This document shows, piece after piece, positions 1 to 8,228 of a DNA stretch of 64,000 nt (position 1 is its first letter; each line of letters starts with the position of its first letter). Origin of the DNA: UBA2943 sp946534895 (GTDB taxonomy: Bacteria; Bacillota; Clostridia; Christensenellales; Aristaeellaceae); the NCBI GenBank assembly GCA_946534895.1, contig CAMNDE010000004.1, positions 1 to 64,000 on the forward strand, read 5' to 3'. The notes under the pieces were generated by a model that saw only the letters and a program-made list of their open reading frames with translations, ran no database searches and was not told the origin of the DNA. The translations under genes and the position numbers were made by a program.

Positions 1-508
1 CCACCACGGAGCAGCGCTCGTGGGACTGCATGGTGTCGCGCAGCTTGTCGATGCACTCAATGGCGGTATTGCAGGCAGAGTCGAAGCCGATGGTATAGTT
101 GGTGCATCCGACGTCGTTATCAATGGTTGCAGGAATGCCCACCACCGGAACACCCAGGCGGGACAGTTCCAGAGCACCGCGGAAGGTGCCGTCGCCGCCG
201 ATGGCCACGATGCCGTCCAGGCCGAGCATCTTGCAGGTGATCACAGCCTTCTGCCGACCTTCATCCGTCATGAACTCTTCGCTTCTGGCGGTGTAGAGAA
301 TGGTGCCGCCGCGGGAAAGGAGATGGCCGACGCTCTCACGGGACAGCGGCATGAAGTCACAGTTGATGAGGCCCTGCCAGCCACGCCGGATACCAACGCA
401 CTCCATATCATTTGCCACAGCGGTACGCACAACGGCACGCACAGCCGCGTTCATGCCGGGGGCATCGCCGCCGCTTGTCAAAACACCGATTCTTTTGAAG
501 TTATTCAT
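1..508 (-). CDS. pfkA: 6-phosphofructokinase, N-terminal part (cut by window edge)
   Basis: ATP-dependent phosphofructokinase, the committed step of glycolysis (fructose 6-phosphate to fructose 1,6-bisphosphate). Only the first 169 residues are present because the gene runs off the left edge. The N-terminus has the glycine-rich TSGGDAPG motif (residues 11-18), GGTILYTAR (67-75), the ATP-binding GGDGTF (104-109) and the catalytic ATIDNDV region (127-133, Asp130 the expected base). The ATG at 508 follows GGAGAGG nine bases upstream. The roughly 200 bases between this gene and the upstream transporter hold nothing I recognise. Family assignment is secure; the C-terminal half cannot be seen. Confidence 0.96.
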   Translation of the reverse strand, partial: MNNFKRIGVLTSGGDAPGMNAAVRAVVRTAVANDMECVGIRRGWQGLINCDFMPLSRESVGHLLSRGGTILYTARSEEFMTDEGRQKAVITCKMLGLDGIVAIGGDGTFRGALELSRLGVPVVGIPATIDNDVGCTNYTIGFDSACNTAIECIDKLRDTMQSHERCSVV

Positions 509-714
509 GTTGAATCCTCTCCTTTTTTCTCAAAAACTCCACCATGTCAGACATAAGCCGAGTTTCAATCTGTTTACTGGTCCGCCGCTGGAAACAGCCT
601 TGTGCCTGTGCACAATACCATTCCCCGGCACATTCTTTTTCGATACCTGTTTTTTCATTCCTGCATGAAATTTCGTTTTTCTTTGTGCATTTTTCAGGCT
701 TTCATGATGAAGCC

Positions 715-1572
715 TTATCCCGCCTCCGCCCTGCCTTTCCCGGCCAGATAGACATTGTAGCAGACAATGGTGCACACCACAATCACGGATCCGATCACAG
801 AGAGCGTTGACACGGATTCACCATAGAATGCCGCCACCAGCAGCGGGTTCAGGATCGGCTCCATGCCGGTGATCAGGCTGGCCGTCACCGGCGGCGTGTG
901 CTGAATGCCGATGGAGAACAGGATGTATGCCCCGCCGACCTGTACAATGCCCAGTGCCGCCAGCGCAGTCAGGGTCGGCATGGAAAAGTCTGTTTCCCGC
1001 ATGCACAGTGGCGTGAAGATCACGCCTGCCGCAAGCTGTCCGAGAAAGCAGGATGATATGGCATCCGCCTTTTTGCCGGTATTCATCATGAATACGCCGG
1101 CATAGCAGATACCCGACAGGACGGCGGTCACATTTCCCAGAAGGTTTCCCGCCTGGATTCCGTCCACGAAAAACAGCACAACGCCCAGCAGCACCAGAAA
1201 GCATGTGATCAGGTCAGCACGTCCCGGCTTCTGATGATAGATCGCTGCCATGAACAGGATCACAAACACCGGAGCCGTGAACTGCAGCACAATGGCATTG
1301 GCCGCGGTCGTGAGTTTGTTGGACAGTGCAAAAAGTGTGGTGACGCCGATCAGGGACAGAGCCCCGATGCACACGCGCCTGCTGAACACGATCCGGTGAT
1401 GGGTGATCAGCAGGTACAGCCCGATCACCGCTGACCCGATCAGGTTGCGCGCGCCGTTGATGGCCAGCGCCGACCAGGGAATCAGCTTGATGAACAGTCC
1501 TCCCGTGCTGAAACAGGCGGATGCCAGCAGAACAGCAATGACAGAACTGCGCTTGTTTTTCATATCCTTCAC
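715..1572 (-). CDS. EamA/DMT-family transporter
   Basis: Ten-helix membrane protein of the drug/metabolite transporter superfamily, built of two EamA repeats, probably exporting a small metabolite or amino acid. The opening SACFSTGGLFIKLIPWSALA and the later GICYAGVFMM and GMEPILNPLLVAAFYGE segments are typical, the last being the usual helix 9-10 proline-rich stretch. I chose the GTG at 1572 because AGGA lies six bases before it. Alternatives are ATG 1563 (AAGGA only one base away) and GTG 1608. A sigma70-type promoter ends about 50 bases upstream. It lies upstream of pfkA in the same orientation, but with a 206-base gap. The substrate cannot be inferred. Confidence 0.85.
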   Translation of the reverse strand: MKDMKNKRSSVIAVLLASACFSTGGLFIKLIPWSALAINGARNLIGSAVIGLYLLITHHRIVFSRRVCIGALSLIGVTTLFALSNKLTTAANAIVLQFTAPVFVILFMAAIYHQKPGRADLITCFLVLLGVVLFFVDGIQAGNLLGNVTAVLSGICYAGVFMMNTGKKADAISSCFLGQLAAGVIFTPLCMRETDFSMPTLTALAALGIVQVGGAYILFSIGIQHTPPVTASLITGMEPILNPLLVAAFYGESVSTLSVIGSVIVVCTIVCYNVYLAGKGRAEAG

Positions 1573-1628
1573 CCGAAATCCTGATAGTATGGCTTTCCTC
1601 TTGTGCACGAAAGCGCCGATTCCAGGAA

Positions 1629-1657
1629 ATTATAGAGTCTGACCCTGCGCGCGTCAA
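1629..1657 (-). promoter_or_regulatory. sigma70-type promoter for the EamA transporter
   Basis: Read on the minus strand: -35 TTGACG, exactly 17 bases, -10 TATAAT. Transcription would start near 1622, about 50 bases before the chosen GTG. The 300-base gap 1573-1873 otherwise holds only the leader of the plus-strand gene. A weak TATCAT box near 1776 with a poor -35 could serve that gene. Confidence 0.7.
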
Positions 1658-1873
1658 GAAAACATACAGCCACTGGAATGCACCTGCAGGCCAGCCGGAT
1701 CCCGCCCGGGCATGGGACGCAGTCATATTTGCTGGCGGATGCCGCAGTTTTGTGTTTCCGTTTTTTCAGATTCATGCTATCATTAACCATAGACTTTGTA
1801 TGAAAAAACGGGATCATGAGAAATCCGTATTTACGGACTTCCTCACTGACCGTATGCAGGAGAAGAAAGAGAC

Positions 1874-2773
1874 ATGAATTCAGCAAAAACAGATTTTGAA
1901 TCATTCCTCAAGGGAGAAGTAAACAAGGTAAAAGGCGTCTATTTTCCTGTCAAGTCTTCCTATCTCCGCCAGATTATCGGCAAGAAAGTCCCCATCACCA
2001 AGCTGCATCCAAATCCAAGCGATGAGTTCTGCAATCCGGAGATCGGACCGAACTATGAGATTATTTCCAGGTACGAAGCTGACTTCCGCCATACCCAGGG
2101 CAATTTTACCATCGACGGCTTTGGCCGTTCCGGTGCCGCGGAACCCCTGATCTGTCAGAAGGCTGCACCGGATGGATACCTCATTCTGAACGGGCATCAC
2201 CGCTGGGCAGCCGCACTGCGTGCCGGGATTACGCATGTGATCATCTCCATTGTGAACCTGACCCAGGAAAAGGATATCGAGCGAATGCTCAAGGCCAGCA
2301 GTGCGCGGCAGCGCGTCTCCCTGGACCTGGATGAAGTCGTTTTCGTTTCCGGGAATGACGTTCCCATGGAAAAACCGCTGGGCTTTCCGTGGAGCAGGCT
2401 TTACAAGGAACGTGTGCGCTTCGGCCTTCCTGCCCTGTTCTACACGCTGAACACGAAGGAATATGACATCTGGGTCTACACATCCAAGTATTATTCCTAC
2501 GACTATCTCAGACACTTCTTCCGGCACAGCCATCTTCCTGTTTCAGGCATTGTGACCGGTGCCGGCAGAAACAATTCGGATCCCAAGACCGCAGAGGCTA
2601 TCCGGAAGCAGTTTGAGGTCAAGTACACCACCAACGTGCACATTGACAGCAAGATGGTCGTCCGCACATCCCGCGATTCCGCACAGTATGAGGACTATCC
2701 GCTGAGCGGATCTCCTGATACGTGGTCCCGGGAAGTCCTGGAAATCGTCGAAGGGTGGCATCATCATGGGTAA
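1874..2773 (+). CDS. ParB/sulfiredoxin-like domain fused to HAD-like domain
   Basis: A 299-residue two-domain protein. Residues about 38-140 resemble the ParB/Srx nuclease-like fold: the KLHPNPSDEF start, then a DGYLILNGHHRWAAALRAG stretch (100-118) matching the ParB box with its GHHR motif. Residues about 147-295 form a HAD-like hydrolase: DLDEV (Asp151, Asp153) as motif I and WVYTS (200-204) as motif II. Motif IV is degenerate: VHIDS (Asp258 then Ser) where the next gene has HIDD. The ATG follows AGGAGAAGAAAGAGAC. The gene overlaps the next by eight bases, and that gene is a paralogue of this HAD half. The role is unknown. ParB-box proteins of this size include nucleases and CTPases, but neither activity is shown here. 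Confidence 0.75.
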   Translation: MNSAKTDFESFLKGEVNKVKGVYFPVKSSYLRQIIGKKVPITKLHPNPSDEFCNPEIGPNYEIISRYEADFRHTQGNFTIDGFGRSGAAEPLICQKAAPDGYLILNGHHRWAAALRAGITHVIISIVNLTQEKDIERMLKASSARQRVSLDLDEVVFVSGNDVPMEKPLGFPWSRLYKERVRFGLPALFYTLNTKEYDIWVYTSKYYSYDYLRHFFRHSHLPVSGIVTGAGRNNSDPKTAEAIRKQFEVKYTTNVHIDSKMVVRTSRDSAQYEDYPLSGSPDTWSREVLEIVEGWHHHG

Positions 2774-3281
2774 GGAATCCTATGCTGAAAAAATGCGCGT
2801 TTCCTTCGATCTGGACGAAGTGCTCTTTGTCTCGCCGGAAACGCACAAGACCGAGCCTCCGCTCCGCTTTCCCCTGAACCGGATCTACAAGGAGCGTCTC
2901 CGTCTGGGGACGCCGGATCTGATTCACGCCCTGCAGAGCATGAATTATGAGGTATGGGTGTATACCTCTTCCTTCCGCTCAGACCAGTACATCGCCAGAC
3001 TGTTCCGCCACTATGGCATCCGCTTTGACGGAATTGTCAACGGTACCCGCCATCTCCGGGAAGTGCAGCGTTCCAACAAGACGGTGCTTCCCCAGAAACT
3101 GCCCAACCGCTACAGAATTTCCCTGCATATCGATGATGAGGAAGCCATCTGCACCGCCGCAGGCCAGTATGGTTTCCGCGCCTACCAGCTCAACGCCCAG
3201 GACGACGACTGGAAGGAAAAAATCATCGAGACCGCAGAACATATCAAAAAACTTGAACACTTTTCCGATGCGGACACCTGA
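2766..3281 (+). CDS. HAD-like hydrolase, stand-alone paralogue of preceding C-terminal domain
   Basis: A 171-residue HAD-superfamily protein, likely a cytosolic phosphatase. Motif I is FDLDEV (Asp15 nucleophile, Asp17 acid/base), motif II WVYTSS (Thr67/Ser68), and motif IV HIDDEE (Asp123, Asp124). It aligns along its length with the HAD half of the upstream fusion, sharing for example RVS-x-DLDEV, YKER-x-R-x-G-x-P, VWVYTS and FRH. Unlike that half it keeps both motif IV aspartates. It starts inside the upstream gene (eight-base overlap), so the two are translationally coupled and probably act together. A strong terminator follows 15 bases after the stop. Substrate unknown. Confidence 0.8.
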   Translation: MGKESYAEKMRVSFDLDEVLFVSPETHKTEPPLRFPLNRIYKERLRLGTPDLIHALQSMNYEVWVYTSSFRSDQYIARLFRHYGIRFDGIVNGTRHLREVQRSNKTVLPQKLPNRYRISLHIDDEEAICTAAGQYGFRAYQLNAQDDDWKEKIIETAEHIKKLEHFSDADT

Positions 3282-3296
3282 TCCGCCCAGACAAAG

Positions 3297-3340
3297 CATG
3301 ATCCCCGGGCCTTTTCCAGACCCGGGGATCATGTTTTTTA
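3297..3340 (+). terminator. rho-independent terminator after the HAD pair
   Basis: Perfect 13-base arms CATGATCCCCGGG and CCCGGGGATCATG around an 11-base loop, followed by TTTTTT. This closes the two-gene ParB-HAD/HAD unit. Confidence 0.9.
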
Positions 3341-3439
3341 TCCGGCCCAAAGGAAATGTCCGGCATGATGATGACCGCCCCTGCACAAGGGGCATCCGTG
3401 CACAGTTTCGGGATGCATCCCGGCGGAACAGGACATGCC

Positions 3440-3850
3440 TCACCCGGTATAGGCATCCTCAGCCGTGTTTCTGAAATTCTGCTTCTCCAGCCACGCCCGC
3501 TCCTCATCGTTTTCAGGAATGTCGATACGCTCGATCTTGAAGATCACCGGCCTTGTGCCATCATTGCAGCAGGTAATCATCATGCGGTTGTCATTGGTCC
3601 AGCCTTTCATGATCGAACCGCCCTGCAGGGCCGTATACACGTACCGGCTGACAGCATCCCACGCTTCACCGCAGAACCTGCCGTTCATCAGATGATAGAA
3701 ATCATCCTGCTGCGGCGTGCGTCTGAGGAGGAAGGTGTCGCCCGGCCTGAAAAACGGACACGGGCCGGACCTGGGATCGGCCAGGTATTTTTCCTGAAGA
3801 TCAGGAAAGCACTTGGTTTCCAGTACCGTTATTCTGCATTCGTACTGCAT
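3440..3850 (-). CDS. TIGR04076 family protein
   Basis: A 136-residue protein matching the TIGR04076 pattern: an N-terminal strand with Cys5, ETKCFPDL (Cys14), SGPCPFFRPGD (Cys31), a GRFCGEAWDA segment (Cys60), and the C-terminal CCNDGTRPVIFKIER signature (Cys94-Cys95). The conserved cysteines suggest metal or cofactor binding, or modification, but the function is not established. The ATG at 3850 has AAAGGA upstream. It starts 50 bases inside the end of the SPL-like radical SAM gene, so the two are co-transcribed. Residues after about 110 are a species-specific tail. Family call is firm; role unknown. Confidence 0.8.
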   Translation of the reverse strand: MQYECRITVLETKCFPDLQEKYLADPRSGPCPFFRPGDTFLLRRTPQQDDFYHLMNGRFCGEAWDAVSRYVYTALQGGSIMKGWTNDNRMMITCCNDGTRPVIFKIERIDIPENDEERAWLEKQNFRNTAEDAYTG

Positions 3851-4730
3851 GATCTTTTCCTTTCTTTGCGGTCTTTGTAATCTCTTCATGATAGAAATAG
3901 TTGCAGATCACAGGCGGTTCCCCGAAAGGCGCACGATGCTGATCGTCGTCCCGGATGTACAGCATGCCCTCCTTCTCCGCATACTTTCTGATTTCCTGAT
4001 CCAGTTCAGTCCAGTAGGACCGGTCCTTTTCCGTATAGATCTCATGATACAGCCCGTCCAGTTCCGGATGATGCTCATGAATCCACTCGAGAATGCGCTT
4101 CCTGTAGTCACCCCGCAGATTCAGGTTTTCGAGCCAGACAAGGTTGCACCGTCCCCTGGCCCGCTCGATGATTTCCATCACATCCGTAATACCGGGGAAA
4201 ATCGGTGAAATGAAGCAGGTCGACTGGATGCCCGCCTCATAGAACTGCCGCATGGCCTCAAACCTGCGCTCAATGCTGACTGCCTGGTCCATTTCCCGGC
4301 GGAAATTCTCATCAAGCGTATTAATGGACCAGGATACATGCGCGCTCGGAAACTGACGGATCAGATCCAGATCCCGCAGAATCAGATCCGACTTCGTGGA
4401 AATACTGACACTGATGCCCGTGTCCAGAAGCTGCTCCAGCAGAGCCCTGGTCCGCCCGTATTTCTTTTCCAGCGGCTGATACGGATCTGTCACTGAACAG
4501 AAAAAAGCTTCTTTTCCGGCGTACTTTCCAGGCTTTCTGATAGCGGGCCAGCTTTTGACATCCACAAACTCGCCCCACGCCTCCGGATGATTGGTAAAGC
4601 GCTTCATGAAGGAGGCGTAACAGTACCTGCAGGCGTGCGAACATCCCACATACGGATTGACGGCATAATCCGACACAGGCAGATTGGTCTTTGTCATGAT
4701 ATCCTTTACTTCAATTTCCCTGACAACCAT
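3801..4730 (-). CDS. SPL-like radical SAM protein
   Basis: A 309-residue radical SAM enzyme of the spore-photoproduct-lyase/Rv2578c-like group. The [4Fe-4S] cluster motif CSHACRYC (Cys30, Cys34, Cys37) follows NPYVG. Downstream are SVTDPYQPLE, the strand SISTKSDL, and HVSWSINTLDE, all usual in this group. It lacks the C-terminal substrate residues that would make me call it a DNA lyase, so the substrate is open. Start ATG 4730 follows AAGGAGAGGGG. Its last 50 bases overlap the TIGR04076 gene, its obvious functional partner. The ABC-2 exporter ends 70 bases upstream and may be transcribed into it. Confidence 0.85.
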   Translation of the reverse strand: MVVREIEVKDIMTKTNLPVSDYAVNPYVGCSHACRYCYASFMKRFTNHPEAWGEFVDVKSWPAIRKPGKYAGKEAFFCSVTDPYQPLEKKYGRTRALLEQLLDTGISVSISTKSDLILRDLDLIRQFPSAHVSWSINTLDENFRREMDQAVSIERRFEAMRQFYEAGIQSTCFISPIFPGITDVMEIIERARGRCNLVWLENLNLRGDYRKRILEWIHEHHPELDGLYHEIYTEKDRSYWTELDQEIRKYAEKEGMLYIRDDDQHRAPFGEPPVICNYFYHEEITKTAKKGKDHAVRMQNNGTGNQVLS

Positions 4731-4800
4731 GAGGCATCCCCTCTCCTTCCAAAGGATCCGTTCTGTACACGTTTTCCCCAGGTCACACACCGGCGGACCG

Positions 4801-5601
4801 TCAGCTTCCGGAAGACCGGTAAAACCTCATGGCTCCGGAAAAAAGAAGCACCATGCAGCCGTATAAGACAAATCCCGACAGCGGACTTACCCATGCCGTC
4901 CACGCCGGCCAGCCGAAGATGGGTTTTCCCAGGATATGGGAGGCCGGAACATGCATGACCAGCGCGAAAGGCGCGATGACTGTAAACAGCGTGCGCAGCG
5001 GCCTGGGGAACGCGTCCACCGGATACTGGCAGGCGCTGCGTCCTCCGTAGGTGAGCGCATTGGCGATTTCCACGGATTTCACACTGTGAATGCACAGCAC
5101 CGCCTCAGTCATGAAAAGTCCCAGAATCAGCCAGAATCCGCAGAAAATGCTCTCCGCCAGCAGAAGACCGTTCTGCCAGGACCAGTGGACATGGGAAAGC
5201 CTGCTTCCGATGATCAGGCTGGCGGTGCCCACAGCGATGCAGGTAATGCGCCTTGGATCCACCGCGCTGCATAATACCTGGGTCAGAATTCCTCTCGGAC
5301 GGACCAGGAATGTGTCCAGCTGCCCGGACCGGACCATGGATGGAAAGTTACCGGTAATGCCCCGTCCAAAGCATTCCGTGAGATAGAACGTCACTGACAT
5401 CAGGCCGAAAAAGAAATACAGGTCTCCGGCATTCCACTGATTCAGATGATCAAAGCGGTCCACCAGAAGTATGACCGCCATCAGCTCCCCGCCCTCCATA
5501 ATCAGCTGGGCCAGGTTCTGGAGCAGGAAGGACAGAGGATACTGCATCTGGCTTTTTATAAGCATGCCCATGGATCGGATATACAGGCGCAGTGTATTCA
5601 T
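4801..5601 (-). CDS. ABC-2-type transporter permease (DUF990-like), second of pair
   Basis: A 266-residue integral membrane protein with about six helices, matching the PF06182 ABC2_membrane_6 class of exporter permeases. Diagnostic stretches are GQLDTFLVRPRG (residues about 93-104) and the helix-rich C-terminus with NALTYGGRSACQYPVDAFP, typical of this family. It follows its partner permease after four bases and completes an ATPase-permease-permease operon. Such systems export peptides, antibiotics or other small molecules; the cargo here is unknown. Confidence 0.85.
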   Translation of the reverse strand: MNTLRLYIRSMGMLIKSQMQYPLSFLLQNLAQLIMEGGELMAVILLVDRFDHLNQWNAGDLYFFFGLMSVTFYLTECFGRGITGNFPSMVRSGQLDTFLVRPRGILTQVLCSAVDPRRITCIAVGTASLIIGSRLSHVHWSWQNGLLLAESIFCGFWLILGLFMTEAVLCIHSVKSVEIANALTYGGRSACQYPVDAFPRPLRTLFTVIAPFALVMHVPASHILGKPIFGWPAWTAWVSPLSGFVLYGCMVLLFSGAMRFYRSSGS

Positions 5602-5605
5602 GTGC

Positions 5606-6397
5606 TCACCCTCCCTGAATGATCAGCCGCCGCTGGTTCCGCCGCCAGAAACAGCACCCGGCAAAAACCAGGACCGTTGTCCATCCGGCCTGCAGAAGCA
5701 GCACGCCCGGAGCCTGTGACAGCGCATACTCTCCGGTATACAGTCGTATGGGGGCATCCAGCAGCTGCGCGTAGGGCAGAAGGGTAATGACGCGCTGCCA
5801 GCTGTCCGGATACAGGGTCAGCGGAAGCACGTTGCCGCAAAGGATCATCATCAGAAGATTCAGCATGGCCTGAAATCCCCTCTGGTCCAGCGTCCGCATG
5901 GTGCAGGCCATGGTAATGTTTTCCATGGCACAGACACAGCAAAGCCCCAGCATCAGCGCCAGAGCGGCTACCAGCAGAGCCGCGCCTGAGACCGGCAGAC
6001 CAATTCCCCAGCCTTGCGGCAGAAGAGCTGCGACCACAAGCATGGGACATGCCCGGAGCAGGCTTCCCATCAGCTTCTGTGCCATGATGCGGGCGTAATA
6101 GAACCCGTACAGATCAAGCGGACGGCACAGATCATAGGCTATGCCGCCGGTGCGGATCTTGTCCATCAGATCCCCGTCAGAGGACAGAATCATCCGGAAA
6201 AAGGCCTGCTGCAGCCAGACATAGGTGGCCACATGGGAAAACGGCGTGTTCTGGGGCTTTCCCGCATAGAGCGTCCGATACAGCGCCACCAGAATCAGGC
6301 CGAAGAAAACCTGACAGGCGATACCGCCCAGTGCTGCCCCCCGGTAATGCGTCTCCATGCGCAGACGCATCCTGAATATGGACAGATATGCTCTCAT
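5606..6397 (-). CDS. ABC-2-type transporter permease (DUF990-like), first of pair
   Basis: A 263-residue membrane protein with six predicted helices, the first permease of the exporter. It has the family-typical MDKIRTGGIAYDLCRPLDLYG segment (residues about 78-98), parallel to the QLDTFLVRPRG segment of its partner. Its start overlaps the end of the ATPase gene by four bases and the partner follows at 5601, so all three are coupled. Heterodimeric permeases plus one ATPase are the usual arrangement for this type. Confidence 0.86.
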   Translation of the reverse strand: MRAYLSIFRMRLRMETHYRGAALGGIACQVFFGLILVALYRTLYAGKPQNTPFSHVATYVWLQQAFFRMILSSDGDLMDKIRTGGIAYDLCRPLDLYGFYYARIMAQKLMGSLLRACPMLVVAALLPQGWGIGLPVSGAALLVAALALMLGLCCVCAMENITMACTMRTLDQRGFQAMLNLLMMILCGNVLPLTLYPDSWQRVITLLPYAQLLDAPIRLYTGEYALSQAPGVLLLQAGWTTVLVFAGCCFWRRNQRRLIIQGG

Positions 6398-7368
6398 AAG
6401 CCCATCTCCCGATACATATCCGCGATCAGATAGTCGATATTCCGGGACTGCATGGTCAGCTCCCGTATGGGACCCGCCTGCTGAAGCAGGTTCAGAAGTT
6501 CCGAGGCGGAAATCTGTTCCTGCTCATAGGTGAGGCGAAGCATATCCCCTTCCCTCTGCATCAATACATGCTGCGGCAGCACGGGCATGCATTCGCTGCT
6601 GCCGTAGCGGACTTCCACCGTCCGTGTCCTGTCATAGCGGTGGAGAAGTTCCTGCAGAGAGCCGTCATACAGTTTCTGCCCCCGTCCCAGCACCATGACC
6701 CGTGAACAGAGAGCGGAAATGTCTTCCATGTCATGGGTGGTCAGGAGAATGGTGGTCCTGTACTCCTGATTCTCCCACTTCAGGAAATCGCGCAGTGCCA
6801 GCTTGCTGACAGCATCCAGGCCTATGGTGGGCTCGTCCAGAAACAGAATCTCCGGCTGATGCAGCAGAGAGCCGCACAGTTCAGCGCGCATGCGCTGGCC
6901 AAGGCTCATCTGCCTGAGCGGAGTCCGCAGCAGCTTTCCCAGGTTCAGCGCGTCTGCCAGTTCATCCAGTCTTTTCCGAAATGATGCATCCGGAATCCTG
7001 TAGATATCCCTGAGCAGCATGTAGCTGTCCAGAATCGGCACATCCCACCATAGCTGCATCCGCTGTCCGAACACCACGCCGATGTGCTTCACATACTTTT
7101 TCCGGTCTCTCCACGGAATTTGCCCGCCCACAATGGCAGAACCCCCGTCCGGTGTCAGAATTCCCGACAGAATCTTAACGGTGGTGGACTTGCCGGCTCC
7201 ATTGGGACCGATATATCCGATCAGCTCGCCTTTTTCAATTTCAAAGGAAACATCCTTCAGCGCCTGGACTGTTTCCTTTTCGCGGAACAGCGCGCCCTTT
7301 TCGCGTTTTTTCCGGACGACAAACTGCTTGCTCAGTCCATCTGCCCGTATATAACTGTTTTCCGACAT
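6394..7368 (-). CDS. ABC transporter ATP-binding protein
   Basis: A 324-residue ATPase energising the two ABC-2 permeases. Walker A is GPNGAGKST, the signature loop SLGQRMRAE, Walker B EILFLDEPT, and the switch histidine lies in TTHDMED. A basic N-terminal extension (about residues 10-35, RKKREKGALFREKE) before the Walker domain and a C-terminal regulatory tail are typical of exporters paired with DUF990-like permeases. Start ATG 7368 follows AAGGAGAAGCTC; an in-frame extension to 7515 exists but has no ribosome site. First gene of the operon. Confidence 0.9.
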   Translation of the reverse strand: MSENSYIRADGLSKQFVVRKKREKGALFREKETVQALKDVSFEIEKGELIGYIGPNGAGKSTTVKILSGILTPDGGSAIVGGQIPWRDRKKYVKHIGVVFGQRMQLWWDVPILDSYMLLRDIYRIPDASFRKRLDELADALNLGKLLRTPLRQMSLGQRMRAELCGSLLHQPEILFLDEPTIGLDAVSKLALRDFLKWENQEYRTTILLTTHDMEDISALCSRVMVLGRGQKLYDGSLQELLHRYDRTRTVEVRYGSSECMPVLPQHVLMQREGDMLRLTYEQEQISASELLNLLQQAGPIRELTMQSRNIDYLIADMYREMGL

Positions 7369-7480
7369 GAGCTTCTCCTTGATTCCTGTCATGGATATGT
7401 CCAGACACATCCGGTTTCTTTTTCCGATCCGGCGTTCACGACTGTGTCCGCCCCGCCTCCTGAGAAGTGCAGCTTCCGCT

Positions 7481-7508
7481 ATCATACAGCAAAAAAGCGC
7501 TTCTGCAA
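7481..7508 (-). promoter_or_regulatory. possible promoter for the ABC-2 exporter operon
   Basis: Minus strand: -35 TTGCAG, 16 bases, -10 TATGAT, about 105 bases before the ATPase ATG. It is the better of few options in the 352-base divergent gap 7369-7720. The right part of the gap holds the feo promoter and operator-like repeats. Confidence 0.4.
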
Positions 7509-7623
7509 AGCACAAAACTGTTTCCGCATGCTCTTTCCGTCCATTCCTGCAAAATGAAAGTGTCCGGCATCAAACCAGCATATCACTCGATCAGAAAAAA
7601 GCTGAAAAATCTGCAAAACGGGC

Positions 7624-7652
7624 TTGACGAGTTAGTTAGTCTAAACTATAAT
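7624..7652 (+). promoter_or_regulatory. feo operon promoter
   Basis: -35 TTGACG, 17 bases, -10 TATAAT: near consensus. Transcription would begin about 60 bases before feoA. A strong core promoter at an iron-uptake operon implies control by repression, and repressor-like palindromes overlap and follow it. Confidence 0.85.
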
Positions 7653-7678
7653 AATCAAGCGTTAGGCACTGCTAACGC
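7632..7678 (+). promoter_or_regulatory. candidate metalloregulator operator(s) at the feo promoter
   Basis: Two palindromes share TTAG/CTAA half-sites. TTAGTCTAA (7636-7644) sits between -35 and -10. GCGTTAG-GCACTG-CTAACGC (7659-7678) has perfect seven-base arms over the expected start of transcription. TTAGnCTAA is the core of DtxR/IdeR-type boxes (consensus TTAGGTTAGCCTAACCTAA), so a DtxR/MntR-family repressor is the likely ligand. Fur is less likely on sequence. The second repeat could instead be a leader hairpin. Confidence 0.55.
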
Positions 7679-7720
7679 ACTGCCGCACAATTCCACACGC
7701 ATCAGGAGAGGAGAAGACAG

Positions 7721-7933
7721 ATGATGCCGTTAAGCTATGCGACCCCCGGGGAAGAATCGGTCATCCGCAAAATCGGAGGCAGTCCTGACGTCAAGAAGCA
7801 CCTGGAAAATCTGGGCTTTGTGGCGGGAAGCACGGTAAAAATCATTACAGCACTGGACGGAAACATCATCGTGAAAGTCAAGGAATCCCGGATTGCCATC
7901 AGCGATGAGATGGCCCGCAAAATCATGATCTGA
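7721..7933 (+). CDS. feoA: FeoA-family ferrous iron transport protein
   Basis: A 70-residue SH3-like FeoA protein, cytosolic partner of FeoB. It shows the usual KKHLENLGFVAGSTVKII core (residues about 25-42) and the DGNIIVKVKESRIAISDEMARKI C-terminus. It is first in the feo operon, with a strong ribosome site (AGGAGAGGAG about nine bases upstream). A second FeoA gene follows 15 bases later. Two different FeoA proteins before FeoB is common in clostridia. Confidence 0.93.
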   Translation: MMPLSYATPGEESVIRKIGGSPDVKKHLENLGFVAGSTVKIITALDGNIIVKVKESRIAISDEMARKIMI

Positions 7934-7948
7934 CAAGGAGGAGCAAGG

Positions 7949-8170
7949 ATGAGCAGTTTAAGGGAAGTACCCGTGGGCGGAAAGGCAAAGGTTGTGAGAA
8001 TTCACGGTGAGGGTGCCGTCAAGCGCCGGATTATGGACATGGGCATCACCAAGGGTGTGGAAATCTATGTCCGCAAGGTGGCACCGCTGGGTGATCCCAT
8101 AGAGATAACCGTGCGCGGCTATGAACTGTCCCTGCGCAAGGCTGATGCTGAGAGCATTGAAGTCGAATAA
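7949..8170 (+). CDS. feoA: second FeoA-family protein
   Basis: A 73-residue FeoA paralogue. The central RRIMDMGITKGVEIYVRKVAPLGDPIEI stretch is the classic FeoA/DtxR-SH3 signature: MGI-x-KG, then APLGDP-I-x-I, then RGYELSLRK. It fits the consensus better than the first copy. It is preceded by AAGGAGGAGC and lies 58 bases ahead of feoB. It probably binds FeoB or modulates its GTPase. Confidence 0.94.
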   Translation: MSSLREVPVGGKAKVVRIHGEGAVKRRIMDMGITKGVEIYVRKVAPLGDPIEITVRGYELSLRKADAESIEVE

Positions 8171-8228
8171 TTATTTATCCATCTGTTAGCTTATACTAAT
8201 TGATAACAGTCAGGAGGATCCGTATACA

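Noticed and set aside
540..720. Stretch resembling the 3' end of RNase P RNA (minus strand, CGGCTTATGTC)
   Set aside because: The match is short. The rest of the RNA would lie inside the transporter gene and the other conserved RNase P elements are not there.
530..775. Open frame over the end of the EamA gene and the gap before pfkA
   Set aside because: It overlaps the transporter, has no ribosome site, and its protein has no recognisable pattern.
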